A stretch of DNA of 64,000 nucleotides from Phycomyces nitens (GCA_022702545.1 JAHRBC010000003.1:6262001-6326000); one strand, 5' to 3'. Shown: positions 31,335 to 45,212, numbered from the stretch's first letter. Numbers and translations are program-made. Notes: a model not told the origin generated them from the sequence alone.

Positions 31335-33760
31335 CGTCAAGGGAAAGTAAGGACAGCAATAAAGTGGTGAGAGAAAACAAAGGAATATCGAGCTAGTAAA
31401 AACGTTTCAATATTCTTCATTTTGTGTTTCCTGTCCCTTCAGGGTTCGTTACACGCTGTCTATAAACAACCGTGAGTCTTTACAGTACTTCTGGTCGAAT
31501 TTCGGGTGATATTTTAGAATCCAGACCCAAACAATTGGGTTTCAACCAAATTAAGGTGAAATAAGTTTTGTACCTGCAATGATCTTTGAAGAAAACCTGT
31601 GTTCAATATGCTGATTTGGTGTATAATTATTGACTTGACAATGTCTGCATCTTACCACGTTTTCCGACATATAAAAAAGGGTCATAGGTATCATATCAGT
31701 AGATCCATTGTCCTCTCGTTTTCACAGTGTATGCCTTAAAGTACACTAGAATATTTTACACAACCAAACCAAAGACCCAATTCAATAGCCATTGTGCATT
31801 CTAGACGCTTTATTCCAATTGATGTTCAAAGTCGATAAACCGTCGGCACATTTTCTCCTCAATGAACAATAGATAATTCTGGTTACACTATTTTGGTTTC
31901 TCTTTAACTTGGAATCCTTTCCAACTTTTCCTGTCCTAAAAACGATAAAGACCACCTTTGCTCTATCTTTATTCAATTTCTGGGTCCTTTAGTTGCCCTA
32001 TTTTTTTTAAAAAAAATTGAAAACCACATTCATCATGATTTTAGGTTACTGATAATCTTGATAACATCTAAATCTATGGTAGCAATACGATAACTATAAA
32101 ATTCAGCCAGGCTGATACATGAGACATGTCATTGCCTACATATTTTTGGAATATAGCTTGATTCCCTGTTTTTTATGGTGCTACATTTGACCCTATTAGG
32201 GTTATTTCCGGCTCACGCTTGTCTTGGTGTAATGATTCAAGTGTGTGAATAATCTTGAGAGTTATATCACCCTTTTGTCAAACAGCTTTTTATTTTTGTG
32301 CTAGCTGGCTATTCAAGCCGTTTGCTTCCCTAAAACCACGTCATTTCCTTTGCAAGGCATCAATTGATCTCGATCAGTACATAATTTCTACTCCTTTAAA
32401 AGTGAAACTATCGTTGTAGTTTATTCATTTCTATATTTGTGCCAAACTTATTCATGAGAATAAAAGTCAACAACAAAAGCCAAAGATTTTGATAATGTTT
32501 CCAGAAAATATACAGTCTATTGCGTTGGTTATGCTCTTTATATACTGTAGTTATAACACTCTGTACATTGCATTAACTTTTTGTTCTGTAAACTCCAAGA
32601 TTTTCAAAGCAAGGTCTTGGTAGAACAAACCCAATTGATTATTGTAACATCTCGACAGACAATGAAAATTGTTTCTATCTGTTTGAATAGGTCTGTATAT
32701 GGGTAAATAAATCTTGAGATTAGCAATCTATGGATACGGTATACTTTTTTCTGAGCCATGCTATTTGTATTTAATAAGAATAAATTTATGACAGTCAAGT
32801 AATATATCTAATGATCTGTACAAGGTTATAATATTTGTGGGTTTATAAAGAAGCTCTTTTGATGCTTTGTAGAAACTTGTCATGGTACTTTATTATTACC
32901 TCTTGTTACCTTGATACCAACCAATTACTCAAGCTGTTCTTAAACACTTGCTGGCAGAAAAAAACTTTTGACGATTTTCTAAGCATCCCTTGGGTCTATT
33001 GTTCATTGATCTAACAAATACAGATAGTAACTTTATTTGGATTTTATATAACAGTGGTTTCAACAGCATAATAAGTATATTTGAACACTTTCATTTCAAA
33101 ATGTTTAATAAAACGATTAAAATATACAGTGGGAACCGAGACATACATTTGTGTTCACCATTAAGCATCCCCACTGAATAGTTGTGTTGAATATTATATG
33201 ATTGAGGGTTGCTGCTTGAAGGTAATTCATATTGAAATAACACCTTGAAGTAATGAGGTACCAATTGTGACCTGATCTCTATTCGCAACCTGACACATAC
33301 TATGCCAGAAATATTGGTGTTAAGCACAAATAGAAATGACTTTGTTTCCGTACTCAACTAAATGATGGTTTGGAAACACTTGCATCCAAAACATACTTTA
33401 GCGGATGTATTTACAGGGATAAATGCTTCTTTGGCCAAGATTATAACGCCAAAATATTAAACACAATTGTCAGGAGTCACTTTTGTAAATAGGTTAAATA
33501 TATCCCTTGAATTTATTTAAAAAAAAGCATCTCTTTTTCTTTGGATATTTGATTTATATCTAATAACAACCACTTGGATCCCGTACAGTTGATAAAAATG
33601 ATAAGATTTTTGATATATTTTGAAATAAAAACTTCATTTTCTTTATCAATAAATCACTTGAGAATATCCAAACTCCAGGATCAGAAAACAGGACTTGAGA
33701 CCTTTATATAACAAAAAAGCAACATCAGCATTGGGGTGTCTTTTAAAGTCCATCTTTCTC
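31335..33760. other. AT-rich spacer upstream of Kelch-BTB gene
   Basis: No gene found; short ORFs (for example 33091-33357) lack recognisable features. The proximal 150 bases hold the presumed Kelch-BTB promoter but no clear TATA box. Confidence 0.4.
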
Positions 33761-33860
33761 TTGGTAAATTTGCAGGTGCAGTCGAGATGTCCAAGTCAAC
33801 TGGCCAAAAGATTGTTAAACGTATTAGACGACATGGATATCCACTACGGACGCCTTTATT
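33761..33860 (+). pseudogene. Tc1 transposase HTH fragment (fossil 3)
   Basis: The plus strand reads IGVSFKVHLSLGKFAGAVEM then SKSTGQKIVKRIRRHGYPLR, the usual Tc1/Paired-like N-terminal helix-turn-helix (compare IPRSSVQTIVKRIKT in the element at 6.9 kb). Only about 35 codons survive; no catalytic core follows in frame. Confidence 0.6.
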
Positions 33861-35160
33861 TTCTCTCGCGATGAGTCTTAATTTTTAAGTACATCAATCA
33901 TTTAAATGCCATTATTTAGTGACACTTGCGATATACTTGCACCCCAAATAGTTTCAACTTCTTCAGCTTTGAAAAATGTGGTGCTGGTGCAGCTTTTTCG
34001 ATATGTTTATGTATGAGCTTCAGATTTAGAGCATTTTTTTTTACCGATCCCCCAAGAAGTGGGTCTTATCGATTTTGTTCATTGCACCGCTGACCTCAAC
34101 CATACTGATTTCCATTGACAGGCTGGTACTTGATCTGATAATATCAATTCTCGGCCTTACGCTAGCTCTCAACCTATTGTTAGTATGTTTTGTTTCACAC
34201 TTCAGATGACTTTTGCCACTATTGTAAATAATTAGTTGCTATATTGGCAGCAATATTATAAAACTTACAGTCTCAAGGAAATACTGGTATTCTTGAGAAC
34301 TTGACACAACAATGGATTTAGAAAGTAAAAGGTGAACTCATTCTCATTATAATTGAGATAGTCTTCTTCTTTAATCAGCCTACATATGAATCATTGGTTA
34401 ACTATTCCATACCATATGCTGACATTGGCAATACTAACATTTTGAAACATAGATGCTGCGATCTCATGTATATGTTTGTTTTTGCAAACATCCCTTTGGT
34501 GCTGCTTTATAAGTTATTGTTTTTCCCCTTTGTTAAATAGGATATTACTTGAATGATTCGTATTATGTTGCATTTAGCTTTAACTATCAACTTTCGAACT
34601 TGTTTCAATTTCGTTTCACACAAGTAAAATAACGGTATCTAGAATCCGACATACTGGGAAACATTAATCTTAGGGGACATTGATAAAGTACAAGATGTTA
34701 CACAGAAAATGTTTACTGTTCCGGCAAAAAAACTTGAGTGTGACTACTTGGCTTTTGTCCGGCTCGCATCTAGACATTTGGTCTTGTATAACTCTATCCC
34801 CTATTCTTACTTCATATGGAGAAGAGCTAAATACCTGGGGAGAGAACTTGAAAAATGAGAAATATCGCCTCAAAGATATACAAGCCGGAAAGCAGAAAAA
34901 TAAGCACAGCATATCGTCCGGCCTGCAGATCCCTTGGCTCCCCCACCAGCTGGATTTGTGTCACCTAAGATCGCTGTACTGGAAAATGGGATACCGTTAA
35001 ACCGACACAGCGTAAAGCCATGGACTATATGAATTAATAAGAATACTAGTCAGCACTTGAAGCACAGAGATATCCTTATTTACTTTTGACGGACAAGAAC
35101 CAAAATGGCAAAGAGATGTGAACATCAATCTATATTTTACATGTCGATATAAAGAGCAAA
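33861..35160. other. Spacer without recognised genes
   Basis: Contains open stretches on both strands at 34670-35000 (106 codons plus; 80 codons minus) with slightly higher GC, but neither product is recognisable and both are flanked by stops. Confidence 0.35.
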
Positions 35161-35227
35161 GAAACGACTGTTGCCAGCTTTCTTGAGCTGTATTAAACTC
35201 TTGTTAGCAAGCTTTATACAATATGGG
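35161..35227 (+). repeat. Dispersed repeat, copy 1
   Basis: GAGCTGTATTAAACTCTTGT and the following 21 bases (to ATATGG) match the complement of 42768-42812 with one mismatch in about 42, and weaker similarity extends upstream (GATGTGAACAT). Probably a transposon end or decayed element shared by both loci. Confidence 0.7.
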
Positions 35228-35688
35228 TTTAAGAAACTTGACTGGTTCAAAGTGTATTATTAATCGACCTTGGTTTGGCGACTCATTATTTTCCTTTTCT
35301 TTTTTAAAAAAGTCTGTATCCAAACAAGAAAAAAATGGCTCAAAATGTGATTCTTATGTTGATTGTGATGCGTAAAGTATTGACAACCAACAATATATCA
35401 CAAGAAGTAATGCTTAATCGTGTGAATTCCTTTGTCGTGTCGATTTAATAATACCACTGGAAAATATGGTTCCTAATATGTAGTAATGTGGTATCTACAA
35501 TTTCATAATCTAATGTGTAAGAAATACATATTTGATAGAAAAAAATATTATTCTTTGCCATTATGGCGATGGAAAATATATTTTCTTGAGATAAACCTTT
35601 TTACAACTTTGTTAATTATGTTTACATTAATACCTTTTTATATGGGCGATATTTTCAGAACGGTCAAGGAAATTATAGATATTAGTAT
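35228..35688. other. AT-rich spacer
   Basis: A 72-codon ORF at 35486-35704 reads hydrophobic and Tyr/Ile-rich, as AT-rich random frames do; no gene is supported. Confidence 0.35.
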
Positions 35689-35960
35689 TCATGGACTTGT
35701 ATGATCACCTTGAAGGCGAGCTTGGGATTTTGCGGTACCCCAATATCTCTCGATCCGATTCCATTTATAGTAGAACTTTGGATAGGACTCAAAGTTATGT
35801 CTAGATTTTTCAACAGCTTCATAAAGTATTTCTTTAATATGAGAATACAGTTCTAAAACTAATAAATAGTTCACACAGTTCTTTTATCTTTTGGGATATC
35901 ATTCTTGCAATCCAATTTTTCTTTATTGGATTAATGCAAATTAATCAGGTACAAAAATAC
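35689..35960 (-). pseudogene. DDE transposase C-terminal fragment
   Basis: The minus strand reads SHIKEILYEAVEKSRHNFES followed by YPKFYYKWNRIERYWGTAKS. This resembles the end of fungal DDE transposases with the motif YPKFHCELNxIExxWG, where the Glu is catalytic. Only about 60 codons survive and the upstream catalytic Asp residues are not found. Confidence 0.55.
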
Positions 35961-36540
35961 AGTCACGTGTTAGTGACTTTCCTTTTTAATTATTTTTATT
36001 CAATTCCCGATAATAACCTTTCAGCCTGTTTCAATTTAATGAAAATTATGATATCCGCTATGTAATTCTCTCTTACAATCATATCTTTGAAACACTAAGC
36101 CTTTTTATTCAAACAACTTAATTAAAAATAAAGCAATGATATCCATTAATAAATACTGCAGCTATCCAAAACATGGCTTTGATTTTTTATAAATTTATTT
36201 TTGCAAAAGTCTTTGGCTTTTGAAAAGTATGTAAAAAAGAAACGTTGATATCCAAGTCTAAATGCACCATACATTTCGGGAGAAAATAAAGAGATCATAA
36301 TGTCTAATAGATTGTTTAGTTCACCTTATGCTTTAAATAAAGACTTGGAAAAGGCGCTATAAATTTGAATTTAATAAAGTTGACTTGAGAGAATGACCTT
36401 TATAAGAAAACAAACTGTCTATACAAAATTGGAAACTGCTATATGTTATGATATTTGTCTATTTAATGCTAATATTTGCAACAGAAGATTGATGTGCAAT
36501 ATTATACATATTTTGTACATTAGTACGTAGTTTATCTCAC
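35961..36540. other. 3' flank of ABC transporter gene
   Basis: Very AT-rich; no gene seen. Confidence 0.4.
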
Positions 36541-39500
36541 TTAATCTTGACGATTGGTAGTGTGGTAATCGGCTTGTTCAAAGAGCTTGCCTGAAGCATC
36601 CCGTTCTTCAGCGACACGGACCATCTCAATCAACACATCAAGTTCTCCAGACTTTTCACACATTGATTTGAACAGACCGGAGCCAGCATTGTTGAGCAAG
36701 AGGTTTGCGGGTGTATCGTATTCCACAACATTTCCCTGATCCAGTACCAAGACTCGGTCATAATCTATAATAGTTCTCAGACGGTGAGCAATACAGATCA
36801 AGGTCGAGTGAACAAATTCTTCGCGGATTGTGTTTTGGATCTTCTTGTCAGTCTCAAAGTCAACACTGGCAGTTGCTTCGTCCATAATGATAAGTCTGCT
36901 GTTCTTGAGCAATGCACGAGCCATGCAGAGTAGTTGGCGTTGGCCCTGAGAAAAGTTGTTTCCACCATCACTCACGGTCTGGGTAAGGCTAGTGACGGCC
37001 CAGGTAGCATTTCCTTCTGGGACTTCTTCGTCACGGTTTTCAGGAGAAAGATGAGCTCTGACAAGAGACTCCCAGACAGCACTGTCGGTGTATTCCTCAA
37101 GGGGATCGAGGTTAGAACGGATAGTTCCAGAGAAAAGAATGGCATCCTGAGGAATAATAGTAAGCTTGGAACGAAGATCTTCTATACCAATGTGGCTAAT
37201 ATCAATCCCATCAATGGTAATGCTTCCGTTGCTTGGTTCGAGGAAACGGAAGAAGCTGAGCGCAAGAGTACTCTTGCCAGATCCAGTACGTCCCACAACA
37301 CCCACTTTCTCATGGGAGCGAATGTCAAAGGAAATCTCATGAAGAACAGGGTCAAGGTCTTGTGCGTATTTGATAGCAAGATCTTTTACTTCAACAGATG
37401 CAGTTGTGGGCCAGGCAGCAGGAGGACGGCTTCCTTTGATAGTTGCAGGAGGCTCTTGGTCGATCTCGAGATATTCCTGAATACGCTCGACCGAGTTTAG
37501 ATCCATCTCGACCTGAGTGTATTGACGAATGATCCAGTAAACATTATCCAAGAATGAACGGGCATAGAAGAGAGAGATACCAGCCATACCAGCATCGATA
37601 GTATCAAAGTTTACAAGGATGAAAACACCAGCGAATAAGGTAACAAATGCACCAGCAAATTCAACTCGGGCATACAGCCAACGGTTGCTCATCCATAAAA
37701 AATAGTGAGCAGAGATGAGTCCATCGAGTTTCTTGTAGAGCTCCAACTTAAAGGTTTCTTCTTGGCAATAGGCACGAATAGTGGTGACGCCTGTCAATGT
37801 TTCGGTAAAGTGAGAGTAGATGGGCGATCGACTGACAGAGTCGAGACGCTTGAACTGGCGCGATACACGCAGATAAAGAACACCAATCAATACATAGACT
37901 CCACCAATGAAAAATGCAATGATGATGAATTGAGGAGTAATGGCCCCAATGATGACAATAGACGCGGTTAAGCCTGTTATACAGTCAATCAAATGGCTCA
38001 TTGAACGGCCTAAAACCACATCTACTGTCATCACATCTTTGCCAAAGCGATTGAGAATTCTGCCTGTAGGAGTGGTGTCAAAGAATCGCATGGGAGCATG
38101 GATAACTCTAGTAATCATCTTGCTAAACAGAACACTTGCGCCTCGTACGGTACCCCAGAAAAGTAAGGCTGTGTGGAGTGTGTCGAAAACAATGCATCCC
38201 AAACAAATGGCCATGTACACAATAATGTAGTAATCTACATTTCTTGGCTGGGTGTCTTCGTATACCCATTTCTGGAACATGTTGTATTTTCTGGTGGTTT
38301 GTTCAATATACATCATGGTATTATGAGCATACGGTACGACAGTAGTCTCAAAGACGCCAGTGCCGTTTTTAACGTCCCCGCTATTGGATACCCAGATTCG
38401 CAGCCACCTATAAGACATGACCCATTAGTTTCCTAGTTAAAAGACTCTTTAAGGTATCCTCTCACCAGTTTTCTCCGAATACAAATGTTCGAGTAACCAA
38501 ATAGCACAGAATAAGGGTAATCCAGAAGAACCATCCACCGCAAGCATTAAAGTAAGTCAAATAGACTTTGCTTTTGACTTGTCCTTTTTCAGTTTTCTCA
38601 TCCTTGATAATGTTGTTGACTACAGCTTTATCATCAGCCAGCTCAAAGCTCTCGTCAATCGCCTCAATAAGAATTTCCTCATCCTCTTTGTTCTGGTCCT
38701 CGGCTTCTTCACCCAAGAGGTCCTTGAGGGTGCCATTTTCTCTGAGAGAATTTAAAAATCCGTAGCCAGACACTGCACCACGATCCAACTTGACAATAAA
38801 CTTTGCAGTTGGTAGACAAAGGCGTACATGATGTGTCACTAGAATCACTGTTCGCCCCTTCATAATATCGCCCTTCAAACAACGCTCGTAAATGTGCTTG
38901 GCAGTGTGGGAGTCTACTGCACTAAGACAATCATCCAACAGCAATGTCTTGGCGTATGAATAAACAGCACGAGCCAAAGCAACACGCTGCTTCTGGCCAC
39001 CGGATAGAGAGATACCCTTTTCACCAATTTCAGTACGGTCACCATCAGGCAAGATTGACAGATCCTTGACGAGTGCACATTGAGAGAGGACCTTTTTGTA
39101 GCGAACGGGATCAAATTCTTGGCCAAACAGAATGTTGTCACGGATAGAGGCGTGCTGAAGATATGCTTGCTGGGCTACATAGGCAATCTTGTTCAGGAAC
39201 AACGAGGGGTTTTTAGGATCAACCACAGAGTATGTCTCGAGGGCAAGTTTGGTTTTGGAAGGCAAATATACACATCCAGAGACAATGTCCATTTCTCCCA
39301 AAAGTGCATGCAAGAAACTAGATTTTCCACTTCCAGTAGGACCACATATAATGCTAAGTTCAGATATTGGGAACTCAAAGGCAGGGACCTTGAGCGAAAA
39401 TACAGGGTGGGTTGTGGGATCTACTTTGGCAAGAATAGCATCTGCAGCCTCTGGTTCACCAGAATGCCAGCGGAAAACGGACTCTTCGGTACCAATTCGA

Positions 39501-41691
39501 GCAAGGATACGCTCGGGTGAAACGCCTTCTGGAACTACGATCGGTTCATTCAGGATACCATCACCAACTTCTGCCTCATCCATATAGGATACAATACGCT
39601 TCAGAGAGACATAGCACTCGCTCAAGGTGGTAATGGATTCAGGGATCATGACCAAGGGACCACGAAGCATCTCAAACAAGGTAATGCTGACAAATGCTAC
39701 ACTGGCTGTCAACTCGTTTCCAGCGACCTTTGTGTACCAGATAAACGAAGTGCAAGTGACCAGAGCAGGGACAATAAGATAAGTGACGGAGAACAGGACT
39801 TCAATTACGACAGTATGGACAAGTTTCTTCATCTCAAAACGACGTGCAATCATGATTTTTTCTTCCCAGTTTTTCTCCCATGCAAAGTATTTGATCATCC
39901 GAATACCCTGCAACAGCTCATTAACCAAGTCATTTCGTTTGTCTTTGGCTGTTGTGAAATCGTTGTACACCTTGGTCAAGATATTGGCAATATATGCAGT
40001 CAATGGGAAAAATAGAACCATGACACCAAGACCAATAATAGCAGCAAAGCCAAGCAATTGGTAGAGGTAGAATACGGCCACACATACTTCAATTGGGGCA
40101 TTGGAAAGAGCCTATAAAAGCATCATTAAGAAAAATTAAAACGTTTTAATTTCAAGTAATCTGCTGTGGACCAACTTACAGCGATATCGGTACATGTGTC
40201 TGCTAGACGATCAGCGTCAATACTCATCAAATTAGTGATTTTTCCAGTGTTACTAAAGGGCTTTTTGTCATCGTCTTCCTCTTCTTTGTCTTCATCGCCT
40301 TCAGCCTTCTTATCCTCAATCTTTCCAGTCGTATCTTTACGCCTCAGAGTCTTTTCATAGATCTCTGCATCCAACATAATAAAGGTACGGACACACCACC
40401 GTCTGCCTGTCCATAATTGAACGCCGCTAAACATCAATTTAACTATTCCAACGGCGAACATGCCAACGACATAGCTGTAGGCAATGGAGATAGGACGCTC
40501 TTGGGGGTCGGCAATATACTCGAGCAGTTTTTGCTGGAAGTAAGGATTCAAGTAGTTCACCAGCATGGCAGCAGTCTCGAATAAGAATTGAGCCCAAACG
40601 ATACCTTTGTTGGACCTGTAGATACGGAGGAGAATCTGCTTTCGACTTGTGGACGCAAGGGTTTCACGAAACTCTTCAGATACAAAGCGAGCCAGGTGTT
40701 GATAGGTTAGGGCATAGATGTTTTCTAGGGTCAGCTCGTTTGAGAATCCAAAGTAGATGATTGGGTTCATCTATGGAGTACGATCGTAAGCTTCTCAAGC
40801 TTTTATTGCTATCTTATGGGATCAGGGAACCTACCCATCCAAAGGAAATCCATTCAAATACACTGGCTGTAGCCTCTGGACTGAGAATAAGGTTCTATTT
40901 AAACATGTTTATTTAGTGATCCCAGTCCTTTGGATTGACTTGTAGCTTACATTGCGGTACACACTCCCTTCTCTTGTCTCGACCTTTTCACTGTTCTTGG
41001 TCTCTATATTCTTTGGGTCCAATGGCTGAGATGTCATACCGGCTATCAAGAACAAAGTAAAGACTCCAATGGAATTTCCGATAACTAGATAAATGTCATG
41101 TATGGATCTCTCGCTTTGTTGGACTAGATTAAATATTCTATAAGCAGCATCTAGTGTTGCCAATGAGAATACAGAGACAAAGAAGTAAAGATGATGTCGA
41201 GATGAATAGAGGGTGTAGGCTGGCGAAGTAACCGAGACAATAAATATGGCACACTAATGAAATCAGGTTAGTTTATAGCTCCACATTTGAAGTATTTATT
41301 ACCCAAATCAAAAACGGGCTCACAGCATCGATTACTGCGCATGAATTCTCTTTAGGGCTGATTACAAGATAGTGTGCCCATACAATGACTTGAATAAAGC
41401 AAATAAAAGACTGAAGAGGTCTAGTTGTCTTTTGGAACTTGGTTTCTGGGCTGACCCATGCGTCTTTTGCTCTTGATCCCCATCTTTTGACAGCCAGAAA
41501 CCCAAGGACACAGGCAAATGTGCAGGTAGGAAAAAAACTCAAGGCGATACTAAAGATCGGATGAGAATTATGTGGCTGATATTTGTACACTAGAACTTAC
41601 TCATTTTCAGTACAGTTTAACGGCGCAAAGGGATAGTCCTAGGAAGGGGGTCAGGAATTTGTATGGATATCTTGTAAGAATGCCTCACCAT
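36541..41691 (-). CDS. ABCC/MRP-type full ABC transporter (1584 aa, eight exons)
   Basis: Exons (5' to 3'): 41691-41689, 41638-41601, 41549-41303, 41253-40951, 40894-40835, 40770-40180, 40111-38466 and 38407-36541; introns 49-68 nt, all GT/AG, phases agree. The layout is TMD0 (residues about 15-200), TMD1, NBD1, TMD2, NBD2, the long ABCC form. NBD1 has Walker A GPTGSGKSS (671-679), signature LSGGQ (783-787) and Walker B LLLDD followed by Cys, without the catalytic Glu, as usual in ABCC. NBD2 has GRTGSGKST (1335-1343), FSQGQ (1448-1452) and LIIMDE (1468-1473). ABCC proteins such as yeast Ycf1/Bpt1 export glutathione conjugates, metals or drugs, often into vacuoles; the substrate here is unknown. 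The first exon would hold only the ATG. Confidence 0.9.
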
Positions 41692-42767
41692 TGCGTGTTT
41701 TATAAAAACTATACTGAATTTTTTTTGCCTGACAAAAGAAAAAAATATAAAAAAGGACAAAAGTTTAAAATAAATATACTCGATTTTTTTATATATGTGC
41801 CCAAATAATAATATATATCCATATACGGATCCTATAGAGTGCTGTTTACAAATGCGCATTGTACTCTCAGAGTAAAGATTGAGCCGCTTGTGTAATACAG
41901 ATAAAACATATTTGAATGCGTTTATCATACAAGTGTATTTGTGTCATCCATGACTCTCTTTAATCAAAGTCTTGTCAATTAAGCATCTTGCTTTGTACTG
42001 AAGGTCTAGATAGTTATTATAAGGTACAATGGCTTGTAATATGTTATTATTGAGCTGACTAGAGTGATTTTGTGCGTCTGGGTTTGTAAATTCTATATTT
42101 TATTCAAGTATTTCCAGGTGGATATGGTATATGTATTATCCAAATGTTTAACTACAAACGACCATAGAAAACTATATATATCTATTATACATGACATGTA
42201 TTATGCTTGGTTAACTTGAAATAATCGATTAAAACGTTTTGTATCTGGTTTGTAGAAAGGGTTTTTGAGATTAATGATAACAGTATAGAGTACGTATCCA
42301 TGTAAGAAAATACTTTATTGAAACGTTAAATTGAGTAGTTTTTTTTGGGGGGGTTATTTGACGTAAAGAAGTACTCGAGAATCTGCAAGCTGGCACCAAT
42401 TTAACAGCAGACAGTGATTTTGGCACGTTTATATTTCCTAGTAGTTTTTAAACTATAATTTGACTATGTAGCTTAATTACCAGGAAACATAGACTTTTGT
42501 GGGAGGGTGTCTGGGCCGTAACAGTAAATCGGCACAGCGAAGCAAGTCATAAAATTAGGCGTTACTTATCGTGATATACTTTGGGTGTCAATACTTCTTT
42601 ACTCTTTATACACTACAATCGACATGATTAGAATACATATATAAAATTGTCTTCTTGTTTGGAAGCAAACACTGTTAAATAAGAAGGTCTCAAAACTCGG
42701 GAATCTATCAAACTAAATTCAATTAAAGTATAAGCTTTGAATCAATAAAGACTCTAAACTAACCCAA
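41692..42767. other. Spacer upstream of ABC transporter
   Basis: AT-rich, with no clear TATA box or ORF of note. A GC-richer patch at 42495-42560 (GGGAGGGTGTCTGGGCC) has no recognisable feature. Confidence 0.4.
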
Positions 42768-42835
42768 TCCATATTGTATAAATCTTGCTAACAAGAGTTT
42801 AATACAGCTCGAACAAACTAACAACAGCTGTTTCT
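42768..42835 (-). repeat. Dispersed repeat, copy 2 (inverted relative to copy 1)
   Basis: The complement of this stretch contains GAGCTGTATTAAACTCTTGT and continues as at 35.2 kb. The two copies lie 7.6 kb apart on either side of the ABC transporter, in opposite orientation. Confidence 0.7.
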
Positions 42836-43321
42836 GATATAATGTTCACATCCCCAACATGTCAGAAATATTACTGTTGTAAAAACGGTGTCAAACATAG
42901 GTTGTTGTTCATATCTCTTTCTTGCTTTGGTTTCTGTCCATCAAATAAAGTAAATAAATCACACTTGCACGCTTTATATGTTGATTGGTATTCTTGGCAA
43001 TTCATATAGTCCTTGGTTTGGTTTACGCTGTGTTGATTTAATGGCATCCATATCACATTTTGTTATTTCTTCAATTTATTATCTATATACTCAACGCATC
43101 TATAACTTTGCAATTATATTCCAATCAATGATTGTTCTTTAGCTGACAAAAGTTAGATGTTTAAAAGTGTGGGTCTACCCTTATACTTTTTAACAGCCAA
43201 TAGTCTTTTAAGCATGTTAAGGGAGTGCTTTTCACATACAATTATAGTTTACTACCTCTCTTTCAAGCTACCTTCCAACTTCTTTCTTGTTGTAAGCTAG
43301 CAAGGTTTTGACCGCACACAA

Positions 43322-44080
43322 TCATCCAAAAAGATTCGAGATATTCTCAATTAGGCTGAGATCTGGACCCTTTGACGCCCATTCAAGAACATCCATGCCA
43401 AGATCTTTTTTGCGTTGTTTTGACAATGGTGCTTTATGAAACATAATATTATGTTTTTGAAGATGATATAGCATTGAGTTCTTTTGTGGAATACTGTCTA
43501 GAATATACCCACGTAGGCCTTTGCATTCATATTGTACTTTAAGACAACGAGGGAACCACTGCCTCGAGGTCAGATACACCTCTATAACATTACAATTCAT
43601 CATCTTCTTTTACCTTGGATGGGAGACAATCAACAGTGTATTTTTCATCTGGTCTTTTCCACACATGAGTAAGCCCATTTGCCTTGAAAAAAGTAAGACG
43701 GGACCCATTACTTCAAATCACCGATTTCCATTCTTTAATCCAGTTCATTCTTGCTGACATATTTGCCTGTGTTAAAAAAGGCTTGGCAGCTGCAACATAA
43801 TTGTTAAACCCCAAATCATGCAAAGTTTGGCAAACAGTATTTTTTTGGAAATGGGTGTTGCAATCACAGCTTCATCTGTAACGTCTTTCAATGCCTTTTT
43901 GCGATTTTTTGTATCATTTTTTTTGGGTGTGTCCTTTGTCTCTGGCATCGAAAAGTCTAGGTTGTTTGAATGCTGTATTTTCTCTACAGAGCCGGTTTTA
44001 TTATACCTTTCTATAATGTATTGGATTGTTCTTTACATCTTGTGTCCCGAAATATCAGGAATCGATATTTCACTTGATTC
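43322..44080 (-). pseudogene. Tc1 transposase fossil 4
   Basis: Minus-strand pieces in order: NTVCQTLHDLGFNNYVAAAK, KPFLTQANMSARMNWIKEWK, a broken first-Asp motif VI(stop)SNGSRLTFFKANG, THVWKRPDEKYTVDCLPSK, and near the end LGMDVLEWASKGPDLSLIEN. These correspond to the second HTH, WSDESRFTLF, VWRRPGEKY and WPAKSPDLNPIEN of Tc1 transposases. The middle with the second catalytic Asp is unreadable and stops are frequent. No TIRs were found around it. Confidence 0.75.
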
Positions 44081-45212
44081 ATTCCACAAATAATACATTT
44101 TTCTGCAGTGGAATACTACTTATACTTTCTTTGAAATGTGCTCTCTACGTTTGGCAAATACGAGCAAGACATTGTTATAAGATTAAAGAAACCAAGCAAT
44201 ATAAAATGAGATGGTATGTAAAGAAATACATGGAATTTGAATCCGGAAATTCAAATTTGCAAGGTACTGTACAAGCACAATCTCGAATATTTTCATCTCT
44301 ATTGGTTACAACAGGATGGTGCCTTGGGAGCCTGAAAAAAGTTTACATTCCTGTATAGGATTTGGTACTCTTGATATTTTTCTATTATATAGAAACCAGA
44401 AATGCTCTTGTTAAATGTTGGGAAGAGTATCATTCTGTTTAAAAAGACATGTCTTCATTATAATGACAAGCCGTTTATTCAAATTGAACATTTTTTATAC
44501 TCTTTTATATCAATCAACCCTTTGAATAAGATCAAACTATTATCTATTGTCCCCTTAAGATCCTCTGGGGCTATTACTATTGTCTTGTAAAACAACTACT
44601 ACTGAGGCAATGGGCTCAAATGAAAGAGTATAAAGATGTATTTCTATTTTTGGATGAAATTACTTTGACGCAAAACATTAAAAGCCCGATAAGATTCTCA
44701 AAAAGAAGTACCCAATTGGCGGTAGAATGATTGTACCTTTTTATTTTATTTTAATTGAACAGGAAAATCTTTAGAGACACGGCGTATTTTCCGCCAAAGA
44801 TGAGTTAAAGAAGTACTTCATACACACACACGACGCTGATTCGCTCTGGAGAGAGTTTTTCTTTTTTGGACTGGCAGCAAGGAATCCGCTTGATCTGTGC
44901 CCACACTACATAAACACAATTAATTAAACCCCATAAAACAACAAAAACCCATTCACCAATTCCCTCACATGGCTCTGCTATTTGTGGGCACTTGTGCGTC
45001 CGTTGTACAGATTTCTTCTTTACAATAGCGGCTATTGGCTTGTTTGAGGAAATCACACAGCATGGTAGATGCGTAAGAATGCGCTCGGTAAACAACAGCG
45101 CTATATATATATATATATAAATATATATATATATAACAGAGAGAGAGAATGAGAAAGAGAGAGAACACGCTTGTTGTGCAAACCCTATTCCTCTTTTCTA
45201 CCTGATTATTAC
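44081..45212. other. Spacer upstream of F-box/LRR gene
   Basis: No gene recognised. It ends with a (TA)n run (45103-45135) and a GA-rich run (45138-45164) that directly precede the F-box gene start. Confidence 0.4.

Noticed and set aside
34670..35000. Possible small genes on both strands
   Set aside because: Short, no recognisable motif, no promoter or splice context; not enough to call.
36934..37500. 188-codon plus-strand ORF
   Set aside because: Entirely antisense to the NBD2-coding exon of the ABC transporter; a shadow of its codon pattern.
45171..45212. N-terminal extension of the F-box protein
   Set aside because: The upstream frame starts with TTG and has no ATG; the ATG at 45213 is the first usable start.
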